In this document: positions 34,664 through 43,816 of the stretch, piece by piece
Layout of the letters: every line of letters starts with the position of its first letter
Position numbering within the stretch: the stretch's first letter is position 1
NCBI RefSeq assembly: GCF_004005995.1
Contig: NZ_CP034767.1
Coordinates: forward strand, 186,001-250,000
Direction: 5' to 3'
DNA: 64,000 nt
Origin: Devosia sp. 1566
GTDB lineage: Bacteria; Pseudomonadota; Alphaproteobacteria; Rhizobiales; Devosiaceae
Position numbers and translations under genes: made by a program
Notes under the pieces: model-generated
The model's database searches: none
The model's input: the letters and a program-made list of their open reading frames with translations, nothing else
Told to the model about the DNA's origin: nothing

Positions 34664-35380
34664 ATGCCCAAGATCGCCCTTGTGGATGACGACCGCAACA
34701 TTCTCACTTCTGTGTCCCTGACCCTGGAAGCGGAAGGCTATCAGGTTGCAACCTACACAGACGGCGCCTCGGGGCTCGAGGGTCTAACCACCGACAAGCC
34801 CGATCTGGCGATCCTCGACATCAAGATGCCGCGTATGGACGGGATGGAGCTGCTGCGCCGGCTGCGCCAGAAGTCGGATGTGCCGGTTATTTTTCTGACC
34901 TCCAAGGATGAGGAGATCGACGAGTTGTTCGGGCTCAAGATGGGCGCCGACGATTTCATCACCAAGCCGTTCTCGCAGCGGTTGCTGGTTGAGCGCGTCA
35001 AAGCAATCCTGCGCCGCTCGGCCCCTCGCGATCCATCAGCGCCTGCCGGCGCTCCTGGGGAAGCGGCGCCGAGCAAGCAACTCATCGAGCGCGGCTCGCT
35101 GGTCATGGATGAGGAGCGCCATACCTGCACCTGGAAGGGCCAGCGGGTCACCCTTACGGTAACGGAGTTCCTGATCCTGCAGGCGCTCGCTCTGCGGCCA
35201 GGGGTGGTCAAGTCGCGCAACGCGCTGATGGATGCCGCCTATGACGACCAGGTTTATGTGGACGACCGCACCATCGACAGCCACATCAAGCGCCTGCGCA
35301 AGAAGTTCAAGATGGTCGACGACGACTTCGAGATGATCGAGACGCTTTACGGCGTCGGCTATCGCTTCAAGGAACAATAG
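34664..35380 (+). CDS. chvI: Response regulator ChvI
   Basis: OmpR-type response regulator of 238 residues, partner of ChvG in acid and envelope signalling. The receiver domain has acidic pocket DDD (8-10), phospho-Asp D52 in [10 protein letters not shown] and Lys in FITKPF (about 101); a linker follows, then a winged helix with [33 protein letters not shown] 34664 follows AAAGGCAG. chvG begins 6 bp after its stop. Confidence 0.95.
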   Translation: MPKIALVDDDRNILTSVSLTLEAEGYQVATYTDGASGLEGLTTDKPDLAILDIKMPRMDGMELLRRLRQKSDVPVIFLTSKDEEIDELFGLKMGADDFITKPFSQRLLVERVKAILRRSAPRDPSAPAGAPGEAAPSKQLIERGSLVMDEERHTCTWKGQRVTLTVTEFLILQALALRPGVVKSRNALMDAAYDDQVYVDDRTIDSHIKRLRKKFKMVDDDFEMIETLYGVGYRFKEQ

Positions 35381-35386
35381 TACCAA

Positions 35387-37183
35387 GTGGCCATCATTGA
35401 CCCCGAGCTAGGGGAGAAGGCAGATACTGGGCCGCGTTCGTCCGCGACCGTGGGGCGCACAGACAAGGTGCGCCGACTCCGCCGGAACTGGCGGCGCTTG
35501 CTCCTGACGCCACTCGCCAAACTCGCCCGAGGCTTTGGCCACCTCCTTGATCTAACTATCTTCTCAAGCCTGACGCGACGCATCATCGCGCTGAATTTGG
35601 CAGGGCTGCTGGTTTTGGTGGTTGGCATTCTTTACCTGAACCAGTGGCGCGCCGGCCTGATCGACGCCCGGGTGCAATCGCTGCGTGTTCAGGGTGAAAT
35701 CATCTCGGCCGCCATTGCCGCCTCTGCTACTGTGGATAGCGACGTTATTTCCGTGAATCCCGACCGACTGCTTGAGCTGCAGAGCGGTGGAGTATCGCCC
35801 CTTTCTTATTTCGATCCGACGCTGGAATTTCCAATCAGCCCCGAACGGGTCGCGCCCTTGTTGCGCAACTTGATTACGCCAACAGGCACGCGGGCCCGGA
35901 TCTACGATCAGGGCGGCCTATTGATCCTGGACAGCGACAATATCTACGCTCGCGGCGAAGTGATCCGACCGCCCGGAGAGGACAGTCCGTCCTTTTTCCT
36001 TTGGGACTGGTGGAACGCAATTCTCTCCTGGGCGCCAGGCGACAGCTTTCCCCAGTATCAGGAATACGGGATCGATGAGGGCCGCCGGTACCCGGAGGTT
36101 GCCTCCGCACTGCAAGGCGCGCCGGCCGATTTCGTGCGGGTGGACGATCAGAACCGCCTGGTTGTGTCTGTCGCCGTGCCTGTGCAGCGCCTGCGGGCCA
36201 TTGTTGGCGTGCTTCTTCTGTCCACGGCGCCAGGGGACATCGACTCCATCGTTTCCCAGGAACGCTGGAGTATTTTGCGCATCGCCATGATTGCGGCGGT
36301 AGTGCAGATCGGCTTGTCGTTGCTGTTGGCGGGGACCATCGCGGGGCCCATGCGGCGCTTGTCGGCCGCAGCCGAACGCGTGCAGACTGCTGGTGACGCG
36401 AGGGCAGAGATCCCCGACTTTACCGATCGCCCCGACGAGATTGGCCATCTGTCGGGAGCGCTGCGTCGCATGACGGATGCGCTTTACAACCGGATCGAAG
36501 CCATCGAGCGTTTCGCTGCCGATGTGGCCCATGAGTTGAAGAACCCGCTGACCTCGTTGCGCTCTGCGGTCGAGACCCTGCCGCTGGCCAAGCGGGCCGA
36601 GGATCGGGAGCGCCTCAACGCAATCATCCAGCACGATGTGCGCCGGCTGGACCGCTTGATCTCCGATATCTCCAATGCCAGCCGCCTTGATGCAGAACTG
36701 GCCCGCGAAAGCGCCCAACTGGTGGATGTGGACAAGCTCGCCCAAACCATGGTGAGCATCCAGAAGGACATTGCCGCTGCCCGGAACGTGTCTGTCGTTC
36801 TCGGTAAGCGCACCGGGCGTGGCTCGGCGGTGGTGAATGGCCATGAAAGTCGTTTGGCCCAGGTCTTTGCCAATTTGATCGACAACGCGGTTTCGTTCTC
36901 GCCTGCCGGCGGAACAGTCACTGTTGCTCTCGCCACAAGTCCCGAAGACGTTACAGTGACTGTCACCGACGAGGGCAGCGGCATCACCGGCGATGTCGCG
37001 CGAATCTTCCAGCGGTTCTACACCGATCGTCCGGACAGTGACGGCTTTGGCAACCATTCGGGGCTTGGGCTTTCGATTTCCAAGCAGATTATCGACGCCC
37101 ACAAAGGGACGATCCGGGCTGAAAATCGGAAAGACCGGTCCGGCGCCGTGTTCACCATTGTCCTGCCCCGAGCCCGCAGATAG
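35387..37183 (+). CDS. chvG: Sensor histidine kinase ChvG
   Basis: Membrane sensor of 598 residues: a basic N-terminal cytoplasmic part, membrane segment ALNLAGLLVLVVGILYL, a periplasmic sensor of about 250 residues, second membrane segment, HAMP (RRLSAAAERVQ), then HisKA with phospho-His about 382 in DVAHELKNPLTSLRSAVE and HATPase_c with N box NLIDNAVSFSP and GLGLSISKQIIDAHKG. The start is GTG 35387, just after chvI. Likely co-transcribed with hprK. Confidence 0.95.
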   Translation: MAIIDPELGEKADTGPRSSATVGRTDKVRRLRRNWRRLLLTPLAKLARGFGHLLDLTIFSSLTRRIIALNLAGLLVLVVGILYLNQWRAGLIDARVQSLRVQGEIISAAIAASATVDSDVISVNPDRLLELQSGGVSPLSYFDPTLEFPISPERVAPLLRNLITPTGTRARIYDQGGLLILDSDNIYARGEVIRPPGEDSPSFFLWDWWNAILSWAPGDSFPQYQEYGIDEGRRYPEVASALQGAPADFVRVDDQNRLVVSVAVPVQRLRAIVGVLLLSTAPGDIDSIVSQERWSILRIAMIAAVVQIGLSLLLAGTIAGPMRRLSAAAERVQTAGDARAEIPDFTDRPDEIGHLSGALRRMTDALYNRIEAIERFAADVAHELKNPLTSLRSAVETLPLAKRAEDRERLNAIIQHDVRRLDRLISDISNASRLDAELARESAQLVDVDKLAQTMVSIQKDIAAARNVSVVLGKRTGRGSAVVNGHESRLAQVFANLIDNAVSFSPAGGTVTVALATSPEDVTVTVTDEGSGITGDVARIFQRFYTDRPDSDGFGNHSGLGLSISKQIIDAHKGTIRAENRKDRSGAVFTIVLPRARR

Positions 37184-37190
37184 ATGCCGG

Positions 37191-37670
37191 ATGAATGACG
37201 CTGCGGTTCATGTGCACGCCACGGCCGTGCTGCTGGGGCAGGTCGGTGTCCTGATCCGCGGAGCCTCGGGCTCGGGCAAGTCGCTGCTAGCCTTGGCTCT
37301 ATTGGATTATTGCCACAGCCTGGGCGTGGGCGCCGCGCTGGTTGCCGATGATCAGGTTCGACTGAGCAGGATAGGCGAAAGCTTAAGCATGGCGGCGCCA
37401 GAGTTGCTCGCCGGCCTCATCGAGCTTCGCTTCCGGGGGATCGTCAGCCGCGCCTATCAAAGCCCCATCGACTTGCACCTCATTGTCGATCTTGTCCCCG
37501 ACCCGGTGCGGATGCCGGAGGCCGACGCATTCTGCACCGATCTGCTTGGAGTGCCCGTCGCGAGGGCGCCTGTCCCGCAGGGCTCGTTGCTTGATCTGGG
37601 GCATCAGGTTCTGTTGGTGATGGAGGCCGTCAACACCCTCGGTCACCCTAGTGGGCAAAATACCACTTGA
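37191..37670 (+). CDS. hprK: HPr kinase/phosphorylase (short, kinase domain only)
   Basis: Serine kinase/phosphorylase acting on HPr. Only the C-terminal catalytic domain is present (159 residues), as usual in alphaproteobacteria. Walker A RGASGSGKSLLAL (about 23-35); ADDQVRLSR corresponds to the catalytic Asp region, and LRFRGIVSRAY is also conserved. It follows chvG closely and, with EIIA and HPr downstream, forms an incomplete regulatory PTS lacking sugar permeases. Confidence 0.9.
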   Translation: MNDAAVHVHATAVLLGQVGVLIRGASGSGKSLLALALLDYCHSLGVGAALVADDQVRLSRIGESLSMAAPELLAGLIELRFRGIVSRAYQSPIDLHLIVDLVPDPVRMPEADAFCTDLLGVPVARAPVPQGSLLDLGHQVLLVMEAVNTLGHPSGQNTT

Positions 37671-37826
37671 ATCCTGTCGCCCTTGGGACAAAGGTGAGGC
37701 CTGCCTTGGTCAGCCTACGGTATACGGCTTCGCAACTCTGTCGGAGTAGACTGGTGGCAGGGGCATCAAGGACGAAAACGGCTGCCGGCGTCTGCTGGCG
37801 CATTTCGGCGGCCTGGGGATGACTGC

Positions 37827-38228
37827 ATGATCGGTATGGTTCTGGTAACGCATGGCGCGCTTGCCAATGAGTTCAAGTCGGCCCTGGAGCATGTTGTCGG
37901 GCCGCAGGAGTTCTGCCAGACGATCGCGATCGGTCCTGAGGACAACATGGAGACGCGGCGCAACGACATTCTCGCCGCCGTGGACAAGGCCGATAACGGC
38001 TCGGGCGTCATCATCTTCACCGACATGTTCGGGGGCACGCCATCAAACCTAGCCATTTCCGTGATGCAGGTGCGGCCGGTGGAGGTGATCGCTGGCGTTA
38101 ATCTGCCGATGCTGGTCAAAATCGCTCGGGTGCGGGCGGATATGCCACTCAACCAGGCCGTCAATCTCGCCCAGGAAGCCGGGCGTAAATATATCAATGT
38201 AGCGACCAGCATTCTGGGTGCGAGCTAA
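37827..38228 (+). CDS. PTS mannose-type EIIA component
   Basis: EIIA of the Man family, 133 residues, with the phosphorylatable His about 9 in MIGMVLVTHGALANEF and FTDMFGGTPSNLA. No EIIB or EIIC genes are nearby, so it is regulatory (often called ManX or PtsN2-like). It lies about 156 bp after hprK and 4 bp before HPr. In Rhizobiales this PTS links nitrogen, carbon and ChvG/ChvI signalling. Confidence 0.92.
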   Translation: MIGMVLVTHGALANEFKSALEHVVGPQEFCQTIAIGPEDNMETRRNDILAAVDKADNGSGVIIFTDMFGGTPSNLAISVMQVRPVEVIAGVNLPMLVKIARVRADMPLNQAVNLAQEAGRKYINVATSILGAS

Positions 38229-38232
38229 CCTG

Positions 38233-38541
38233 ATGGATTCTGCAGCAACGGGTGGGCGCGCTGTAGCTCAGCAACTCACCATCGTGAACCGCAAGGGCCT
38301 GCATGCGCGAGCCTCGGCGCGCTTCGTGCGGACCGCGGAGTGTTTCGACGCGGCCATCAGCGTCGTCAAGGACGGCGTCACGGTCGCAGGGAATTCGATC
38401 ATGGGCCTCATGATGCTGGGCGCAGGACCGGGATCGACCATTCTGGTGCAGGCCAGCGGCAAGCAGGCCCGCGAAGCGTTGGAAGCCATTGTGGAACTGG
38501 TCAACAACGGCTTTGACGAGGATAGTGACGGCGCTCCCTGA
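38233..38541 (+). CDS. Phosphocarrier protein HPr
   Basis: Phosphocarrier of 102 residues with an extra N-terminal segment. Active-site His about 24 in RKGLHARASARF and regulatory Ser about 55 in GNSIMGLMML, the HprK target. ATG 38233 lies 4 bp after the EIIA stop. With HprK and EIIA it makes up the regulatory PTS branch; EI is not in the window. Confidence 0.93.
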   Translation: MDSAATGGRAVAQQLTIVNRKGLHARASARFVRTAECFDAAISVVKDGVTVAGNSIMGLMMLGAGPGSTILVQASGKQAREALEAIVELVNNGFDEDSDGAP

Positions 38542-38567
38542 GGCGGGAGACCTAAGGAGGAACCGGC

Positions 38568-39083
38568 ATGCGGCACCTGATAGCCGGAGTGGGCGGGCTC
38601 GCTTTGGCCGCCCTTATGAGTCAGTTTCCTGAATACGCGCAGCAGTACACGCAGCGGCTGGGCGGCGCCGTGGACGAGTTGCGCATCATCGTCGAAGATT
38701 TTGATCGCGCCGCTTCAACGGCTGGGCTGGACCGTCAAGCGGCAATTGCCCGCTATACGGCATCCAATGATGAGTTTCTCGCCGGCCGCGGCATCAGCAT
38801 GGTCGCCACTTTCACGCGCTATGAGCAAATGCAGGCCACCCTGAACCGTGTTGCGGGTGCCGGACCAATCGAGCGGCTGCAGCTGTTGCCTGCCTATGTG
38901 GACACCGATATCGGTCGCCGGACCATCGAGCATTACAAGCCAGCAGTGCCGCTGACGCTTGAGGGGTTGCTTTATGCTGGTGCCGGCTTCCTGCTGGGCT
39001 TTGCGCTAATGTCAGCCGTTTATCGGCTGCTGGCTCTGCCCTGGCGCTGGCACCGACATCGACTCGCAGCCCGCGGGATATAA
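38568..39083 (+). CDS. DUF2937 family membrane protein
   Basis: Conserved alphaproteobacterial protein of 171 residues. An N-terminal hydrophobic segment ([14 protein letters not shown]), a long extracytoplasmic helical part ([25 protein letters not shown]...) and a C-terminal membrane segment ([25 protein letters not shown]) suggest two crossings with the middle in the periplasm. ATG 38568 has AGGAGG upstream. Function unknown. Its stop codon lies inside the left arm of a 9-bp palindrome before ahcY. Confidence 0.85.
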   Translation: MRHLIAGVGGLALAALMSQFPEYAQQYTQRLGGAVDELRIIVEDFDRAASTAGLDRQAAIARYTASNDEFLAGRGISMVATFTRYEQMQATLNRVAGAGPIERLQLLPAYVDTDIGRRTIEHYKPAVPLTLEGLLYAGAGFLLGFALMSAVYRLLALPWRWHRHRLAARGI

Positions 39084-39100
39084 GCAGATCTTTATATCCC
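39075..39100 (+). promoter_or_regulatory. Palindrome upstream of ahcY, candidate operator
   Basis: GGGATATAA (39075-39083) and its exact complement TTATATCCC (39092-39100) flank an 8-bp centre, 61 bp before ahcY. AT-rich 9-bp arms at this position suggest a repressor site for the S-adenosylhomocysteine gene; a SahR-type regulator is possible, but no such gene is visible here. Confidence 0.45.
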
Positions 39101-39160
39101 CGATTGCTCGCGGCTTTGGCCTGCCGTATAGGGAGGGCAATCATCCACGCGGAGCGCGCC

Positions 39161-40564
39161 ATGCCCACCCAGAACACCGACTACTCGGTCAAAGATATTT
39201 CTCTCGCCGACTACGGTCGCAAGGAAATCCAGATCGCTGAGATCGAGATGCCGGGCCTCATGGCCATTCGTGAGGAATATGCTGCGGCCCAGCCCCTGCG
39301 CGGCGCGCGCATTGCCGGCTCACTGCACATGACCATCCAGACGGCTGTGTTGATCGAGACGCTGGTGGCGCTCGGCGCCGAGGTGCGTTGGGTCAGCTGC
39401 AATATCTTCTCGACCCAGGACCATGCCGCCGCCGCCATTGCTGCCGCCGGCATCCCCGTCTTTGCCCATAAGGGGGAAACGCTGGAGGAATATTGGGCAT
39501 TCACCGACCGCATGATGGACTGGGGCAATGGGCTCACCCCCAACATGATCCTCGATGATGGCGGCGACGCTACCATGTATGTCCTCAACGGCGCCAAGGC
39601 CGAGAAGGACGCCTCCATTCTCGACAAGCCGGGTAATGAGGAAGAGGGAATCTTCTTTGCCACCATCAAGCGGCGGCTTGCACAAAGCCCCGGCTTCTTC
39701 TCGACCATCCGCGACAAAATCCGCGGCGTATCGGAGGAAACCACGACGGGCGTGATGCGACTGTATCAGCTCCATGCCAAGGGCGAGTTGCCGTTCCCGG
39801 CCATCAACGTCAATGACTCCGTCACCAAGTCGAAATTCGACAACAAATACGGCACCCGTGAATCGCTGGTCGACGCCATCCGGCGCGGCACCGACGTCAT
39901 GCTGGCCGGCAAGGTCGCAATCGTCTGCGGCTATGGCGACGTGGGCAAGGGCTCGGCTGAATCGCTGCGCGGCGCCGGTGCGCGCGTGCTGGTGACTGAA
40001 GTCGACCCAATCTGTGCGTTGCAGGCGGCCATGGAAGGCTTTGAGGTGGTCACCCTCGAAGAGGCTGCCCCCCGCGCCGACATCGTCGTCACCGCCACCG
40101 GCAATCGCGACGTGCTGATGGTTGACGACATGCGCAAGCTCAAGGATATGGCCATTGTCTGCAATATCGGCCATTTCGACAATGAGATCGACGTGGCCGG
40201 CCTGCGCAACTTCAAGTGGACCAATGTCAAGCCGCAGGTCGACCTCATCGAGCAGCCTAGCGGCAAGCGCCTGATCCTGCTTTCCGAGGGTCGGCTGGTC
40301 AATCTGGGCAATGCGACGGGTCACCCGAGCTTTGTGATGAGCGCATCCTTTGCCAACCAGACCTTGGCCCAGATCGAACTGTGGACCAATGGCACCACTA
40401 TGGAAAAAAAGGTGCATGTGCTGCCCAAGCACCTCGACGAGAAAGTTGCAGAACTGCACCTCGCCAAGCTGGGTGCCAAGCTGACCAGGCTCTCGCCGGC
40501 ACAGGCTGAATACATTGGGGTTTCCCCCTCTGGCCCATTCAAATCCGGTGAGTATCGCTACTAG
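39161..40564 (+). CDS. ahcY: Adenosylhomocysteinase
   Basis: NAD-dependent hydrolase splitting S-adenosylhomocysteine to adenosine and homocysteine in the methyl cycle. The 467-residue protein has [32 protein letters not shown], the NAD site [17 protein letters not shown] and C-terminal [10 protein letters not shown]; the long insertion relative to animal enzymes (around 140-190) is typical of bacteria. ATG 39161 has GGAG upstream. A strong hairpin follows the gene at 40593. Confidence 0.97.
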   Translation: MPTQNTDYSVKDISLADYGRKEIQIAEIEMPGLMAIREEYAAAQPLRGARIAGSLHMTIQTAVLIETLVALGAEVRWVSCNIFSTQDHAAAAIAAAGIPVFAHKGETLEEYWAFTDRMMDWGNGLTPNMILDDGGDATMYVLNGAKAEKDASILDKPGNEEEGIFFATIKRRLAQSPGFFSTIRDKIRGVSEETTTGVMRLYQLHAKGELPFPAINVNDSVTKSKFDNKYGTRESLVDAIRRGTDVMLAGKVAIVCGYGDVGKGSAESLRGAGARVLVTEVDPICALQAAMEGFEVVTLEEAAPRADIVVTATGNRDVLMVDDMRKLKDMAIVCNIGHFDNEIDVAGLRNFKWTNVKPQVDLIEQPSGKRLILLSEGRLVNLGNATGHPSFVMSASFANQTLAQIELWTNGTTMEKKVHVLPKHLDEKVAELHLAKLGAKLTRLSPAQAEYIGVSPSGPFKSGEYRY

Positions 40565-40592
40565 GGCGCGGGTAATCCGCCGTTCGTAATGC

Positions 40593-40628
40593 GCTGGCAG
40601 GAGGCGCTGAGTACTGCCTCCTGCCAGC
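40593..40628 (+). terminator. Strong hairpin after ahcY
   Basis: Perfect 13-bp stem (GCTGGCAGGAGGC at 40593-40605, complement at 40616-40628) with a 10-nt loop, 29 bp after the ahcY stop. No T-run follows, so it may terminate weakly, need Rho, or simply protect the transcript end. Confidence 0.55.
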
Positions 40629-40698
40629 AGGCAAGTTCCTGCTTCGTTCATGGTCAAGTGGGACAAAGCGGTCTTTGCCCGCAATGCACAACCATTAA

Positions 40699-40742
40699 GA
40701 GTCTTTTAGCCAGAATCGCGCCTCGCTATGGTTAGGCGAATC
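40699..40742. promoter_or_regulatory. Cluster of three GANTC (CcrM) sites upstream of divL-like gene
   Basis: GAGTC at 40699-40703, GAATC at 40713-40717 and GAATC at 40738-40742 lie 136-179 bp before the start of the DivL-like gene. In alphaproteobacteria GANTC methylation by CcrM with GcrA controls cell-cycle genes. Base composition would predict about one site per 300 bp. Confidence 0.5.
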
Positions 40743-40877
40743 GGCTGCCCGGGACAGGCAGCCGCTTGGGGGCCAGCCAGGATCGTCAGCGATCCGGTGT
40801 GTATCGGGCCTCTTTCGAGTGCAAGCGTAGCGGTCCGTTCGGGCCGACCCAAACGCAACAAGACACGAGGGCTATGC

Positions 40878-43337
40878 ATGGCGCCGGATCGATTCCGGAA
40901 GCACTGGGGATTTGTCACGCTGACAGCGGCCCCCATGACCCTTCTGACTGCCGCACCCGCCCTTTCCCAGACGCCGGACGCTGGTTCGCTTGCCGCCGCC
41001 GCGCCGCTGGCAATCGCTATCGGCGCCGGCGCCTTTGCTGTAACGGCCATGGCAATCGTTCGAACCATGCTGCGCGACAGCAAGGTCGAACGGCATAAGG
41101 CCTCCGGGCAAATCGCTGGCCTGCGGGCGCTGGTGGACGAATATGAGGCCCTGCTTTCGGGCACTCGCGAACTCACGGTGCTGTGGACGCAAAATAGCGG
41201 CGGCGCGGCCAAGTTCCTGGGGCAGGTAGCGGCGGTGCTGCCAGCAGGACGGCAGCCCGAAAGCGTCCTCAAGTTCCAAAGCTGGCTGCAGCCGGGCGAT
41301 GCCGACCGTCTTGCTGAACTGCTCGAGCAGTTGCGCCTTGGCGGGCACTCCTTCACCACCAGTGTCAATGCGCTCGATGGACGGCTGATCCGCGCGCATG
41401 GCTGGGTGCTGGGCGGCGGCGCGGCGATGCGTTTGCGGCCCGCCTTTCTGCAAGCCCATCCCCAGCATCGCCTCGAGGATGCAGCCGCGCAGGGTGATCT
41501 TTCCAGTGCCCGCGCCATTCTGGGGCTGTTGAGCAAGCCGGCTTTCCTGCGCGACGCTAACAAGCGGCTGGTGTTCGCCAATAATGCCTATCTCGAACTC
41601 GCGCGAGCCCTCGGCAAGACCGGCACCGATGCCGAGCCCCCTGAATTGCTCGAAGGCACCCAGCGCCAGCGCCATCTCGATGCCTGCACCCCTGATGGCA
41701 AGCCCGCTGTTTTGCGGCTCGACCTGGGTGCACGTGGCAAGTATGAACTGACTGAGTTTGCTATTGCCGGGGGCAATGCGGGCTATCTGCGCCCGCTCGA
41801 AACGGCTGCCAAGCCCGCCGAGCCCGCAGTCTCTTATATGGGCAGCATCATCAATGCCTTGGCGACGCCCATCGCGGTGTTCAATGCCAACCGCGAACTC
41901 GTGCAGTTCAACCAGGCCTATGCCGATCTGTGGAACCTCGATCCGAAGTTCCTGGTGCTGGGGATCGACGAGCCGGCAATCCTTGACAAGCTGCGCACTG
42001 AAGGCATGCTGCCCAACGAGGTCGACTACAAGACCTGGCGGGCCCAGCACCTGACTTCCTACCAGCTCAAGGTGCCGCGCGAGAACGAACCATGGCACCT
42101 GCCGGACGGGCGCAGCATCAAGGTTATTTCCGCGCCGGCCGGGCCCAATGGCGGTGTCATCTATGTCTTTGAAGACCTGACCGAGCGCCTCCAGCTTGAA
42201 TCCTCCAACAAGGCCTATTCCAATGTGCAGCGCGAAACCATCAACGCGCTTTCCGAGGCCGTGGCGGTGTTCGGCACCAATGGCCGGCTTACCCTTTCCA
42301 ATCCCCAGCTGTCGGCCCTTTGGAAGCTGCCGATGAACGAGTTGGGGCAAAACCCCCACATCGACCAGATCGCCGAAGCCAGTGGGCAGGCCATTCCCAT
42401 CGATGGCGCCAGTATATGGCGGGATTTGAAGCGGGGGATTATCGACCTCAACCCGACGCGCGGCGACCAGACCGGTCGCATCAAGCGCTCGGATGGAAGG
42501 CTGTTGGACTACGCCATTACCCGGTTGTCGGACGGTCAAACCATGATGACCTTTCTCGATGTCACCGAAAGCGCCAGCTATTCGCAGGTGCTCAAGGAAC
42601 GCAACGATGCGCTGGTGGCGGCTGACCTGCTCAAGGATGCGTTCGTCGAGAATGTTTCCTATGAACTGCGCTCGCCGCTGACCAATATCATCGGCTTTGC
42701 CGACCTCTTGGCCGGCACTGATGGCGGCAACATGAACGAGCGGCAGCGCGCCTATATCGACTATATCCGCGCCTCGAGCGTCACCCTGGGCGTGCTTATC
42801 GACAATATTCTCGACCTGGCGTCCGTGGATGCCGGCATTGCCGAACTCAAACCCGAGCGGCTTGATGTCGCCGCCATTGTGGACAAGGCCCGGGCTGGCC
42901 TGTCGGCGACCTTCCCCGAAGTTTCGGGGGAAAAGCCGATCAACCTCGTAATCGATATCGCCGATGACCTGCCGCCCTTTGTGGCCGATGGCACGCGCAT
43001 CGTGCAGGTGATCTATAACCTCTTGAGCAATGCGGCCCGCTTCTCGCCGCCCGGCGGGGAAATCCGGCTCCGGGTGATGAGCCGAGGCGAGCGCATGTTG
43101 TTCGTGATCGAGGATGAGGGGCCGGGGCTGACCGACGAGATGAAGGCGGCAATCCTGACCCGGATCGATGGGCAAAGCACCGGCCGGCAACGTGGGGCCG
43201 GGCTGGGCCTCGCCATCGTCAAGACCTTCGTCAACCTGCATGGCGGCACGATTTCGGCGGAAAGCCGCGAGCCGCGGGGCAGCCGCATCACCGTCAACCT
43301 GCCACGCGACAGCGCCATGGCGGGTATCGCAAGCTAA
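40878..43337 (+). CDS. divL: DivL-like PAS sensor pseudo-kinase (Tyr at phosphoacceptor)
   Basis: Cell-cycle signalling protein of 819 residues. One membrane segment (about 42-60) follows an N-terminal signal-like stretch; then come about three PAS-like domains, HisKA (about 580-650) and HATPase_c. The phosphoacceptor motif reads NVSYELRSPLTNIIGF, with Tyr about 595 where kinases have His, the hallmark of Caulobacter DivL. The ATPase parts look intact: VIYNLLSNAARFSPP, EDEGPGL, GAGLGLAIVKTF. DivL modulates CckA and so CtrA. ahcY before it and tsaE after it match Rhizobiales gene order. Confidence 0.87.
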   Translation: MAPDRFRKHWGFVTLTAAPMTLLTAAPALSQTPDAGSLAAAAPLAIAIGAGAFAVTAMAIVRTMLRDSKVERHKASGQIAGLRALVDEYEALLSGTRELTVLWTQNSGGAAKFLGQVAAVLPAGRQPESVLKFQSWLQPGDADRLAELLEQLRLGGHSFTTSVNALDGRLIRAHGWVLGGGAAMRLRPAFLQAHPQHRLEDAAAQGDLSSARAILGLLSKPAFLRDANKRLVFANNAYLELARALGKTGTDAEPPELLEGTQRQRHLDACTPDGKPAVLRLDLGARGKYELTEFAIAGGNAGYLRPLETAAKPAEPAVSYMGSIINALATPIAVFNANRELVQFNQAYADLWNLDPKFLVLGIDEPAILDKLRTEGMLPNEVDYKTWRAQHLTSYQLKVPRENEPWHLPDGRSIKVISAPAGPNGGVIYVFEDLTERLQLESSNKAYSNVQRETINALSEAVAVFGTNGRLTLSNPQLSALWKLPMNELGQNPHIDQIAEASGQAIPIDGASIWRDLKRGIIDLNPTRGDQTGRIKRSDGRLLDYAITRLSDGQTMMTFLDVTESASYSQVLKERNDALVAADLLKDAFVENVSYELRSPLTNIIGFADLLAGTDGGNMNERQRAYIDYIRASSVTLGVLIDNILDLASVDAGIAELKPERLDVAAIVDKARAGLSATFPEVSGEKPINLVIDIADDLPPFVADGTRIVQVIYNLLSNAARFSPPGGEIRLRVMSRGERMLFVIEDEGPGLTDEMKAAILTRIDGQSTGRQRGAGLGLAIVKTFVNLHGGTISAESREPRGSRITVNLPRDSAMAGIAS

Positions 43338-43338
43338 C

Positions 43339-43770
43339 ATGGACCGCTTCCTCCCCGACGATGCCGCCACCGCCGCCTTTGGTGCCGAACTGGCCCAAAG
43401 GCTCAAGCCCCGCGATATCGTCAGTATAGAGGGAGAACTGGGGGCGGGGAAAACTGCGCTGGCGCGGGCCATTATCCGCGCGCTGGCGGGCGATCCCGGG
43501 CTGGAGGTGCCGTCGCCCACCTTTGCACTGGTCCAGCCCTATGACACCGCGAGCGGCCCGGTACTGCATGCCGATCTTTATCGGCTGGGGGATGCCAGCG
43601 AGGCGGACGAGCTCGGGCTGCTCGATGTGCCGCAGGCTATTGTGTTGGTGGAATGGGCCGAGCGAGCGCCGCATCTGTTGGCGGCGGCGAGCTGGCGGAT
43701 CCTGCTAGAGATAGCTCCGGGCGGGGCTGGGCGGCGGGCTCAGGTGCAACAGCTCGGAACAAGAGCCTAG
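43339..43770 (+). CDS. tsaE: tRNA threonylcarbamoyladenosine biosynthesis ATPase TsaE
   Basis: P-loop ATPase needed for t6A37 modification of ANN-decoding tRNAs, 143 residues. Walker A IEGELGAGKTALARA (about 29-43), VPSPTFALVQPYD and HADLYRLGDASEADELGL, with VEWAER near the C-terminus, are the family marks. The start lies 1 bp after the DivL-like stop. In many Rhizobiales a phosphotransferase and a nucleotidyltransferase follow; here the unit ends. Confidence 0.94.
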   Translation: MDRFLPDDAATAAFGAELAQRLKPRDIVSIEGELGAGKTALARAIIRALAGDPGLEVPSPTFALVQPYDTASGPVLHADLYRLGDASEADELGLLDVPQAIVLVEWAERAPHLLAAASWRILLEIAPGGAGRRAQVQQLGTRA

Positions 43771-43816
43771 CAGGGGAGCGGCGAGCCGCAGGCTCAAACC
43801 GCTCCTCTTGGCCGGC

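Larger units (their letters stand above)
40565..40877 (+). other. Intergenic region between ahcY and the divL-like gene
   Basis: About 313 bp without a gene. It contains the 13-bp hairpin at 40593-40628 just after ahcY, then three GANTC sites within 44 bp (40699-40742). The rest shows no clear promoter hexamers. The open frame of the downstream gene extends upstream to 40728 but without family-like sequence. Confidence 0.6.

Noticed and set aside
39084..39160. Possible SAH or SAM riboswitch before ahcY
   Set aside because: The gap is only 77 bp and shows no recognisable SAH or SAM-II core; only the palindrome stands out.
40872..43520. Open frame of 882 codons antisense to the divL-like gene
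   Set aside because: A mirror of the strong coding pattern of the plus-strand kinase; its translation has no domain and runs through real genes on both sides.
43774..43806. Hairpin between tsaE and the DUF2171 gene as a terminator
   Set aside because: GGAGCGG/CCGCTCC with an inner stem is present, but no real T-run follows in either direction; too weak to list.
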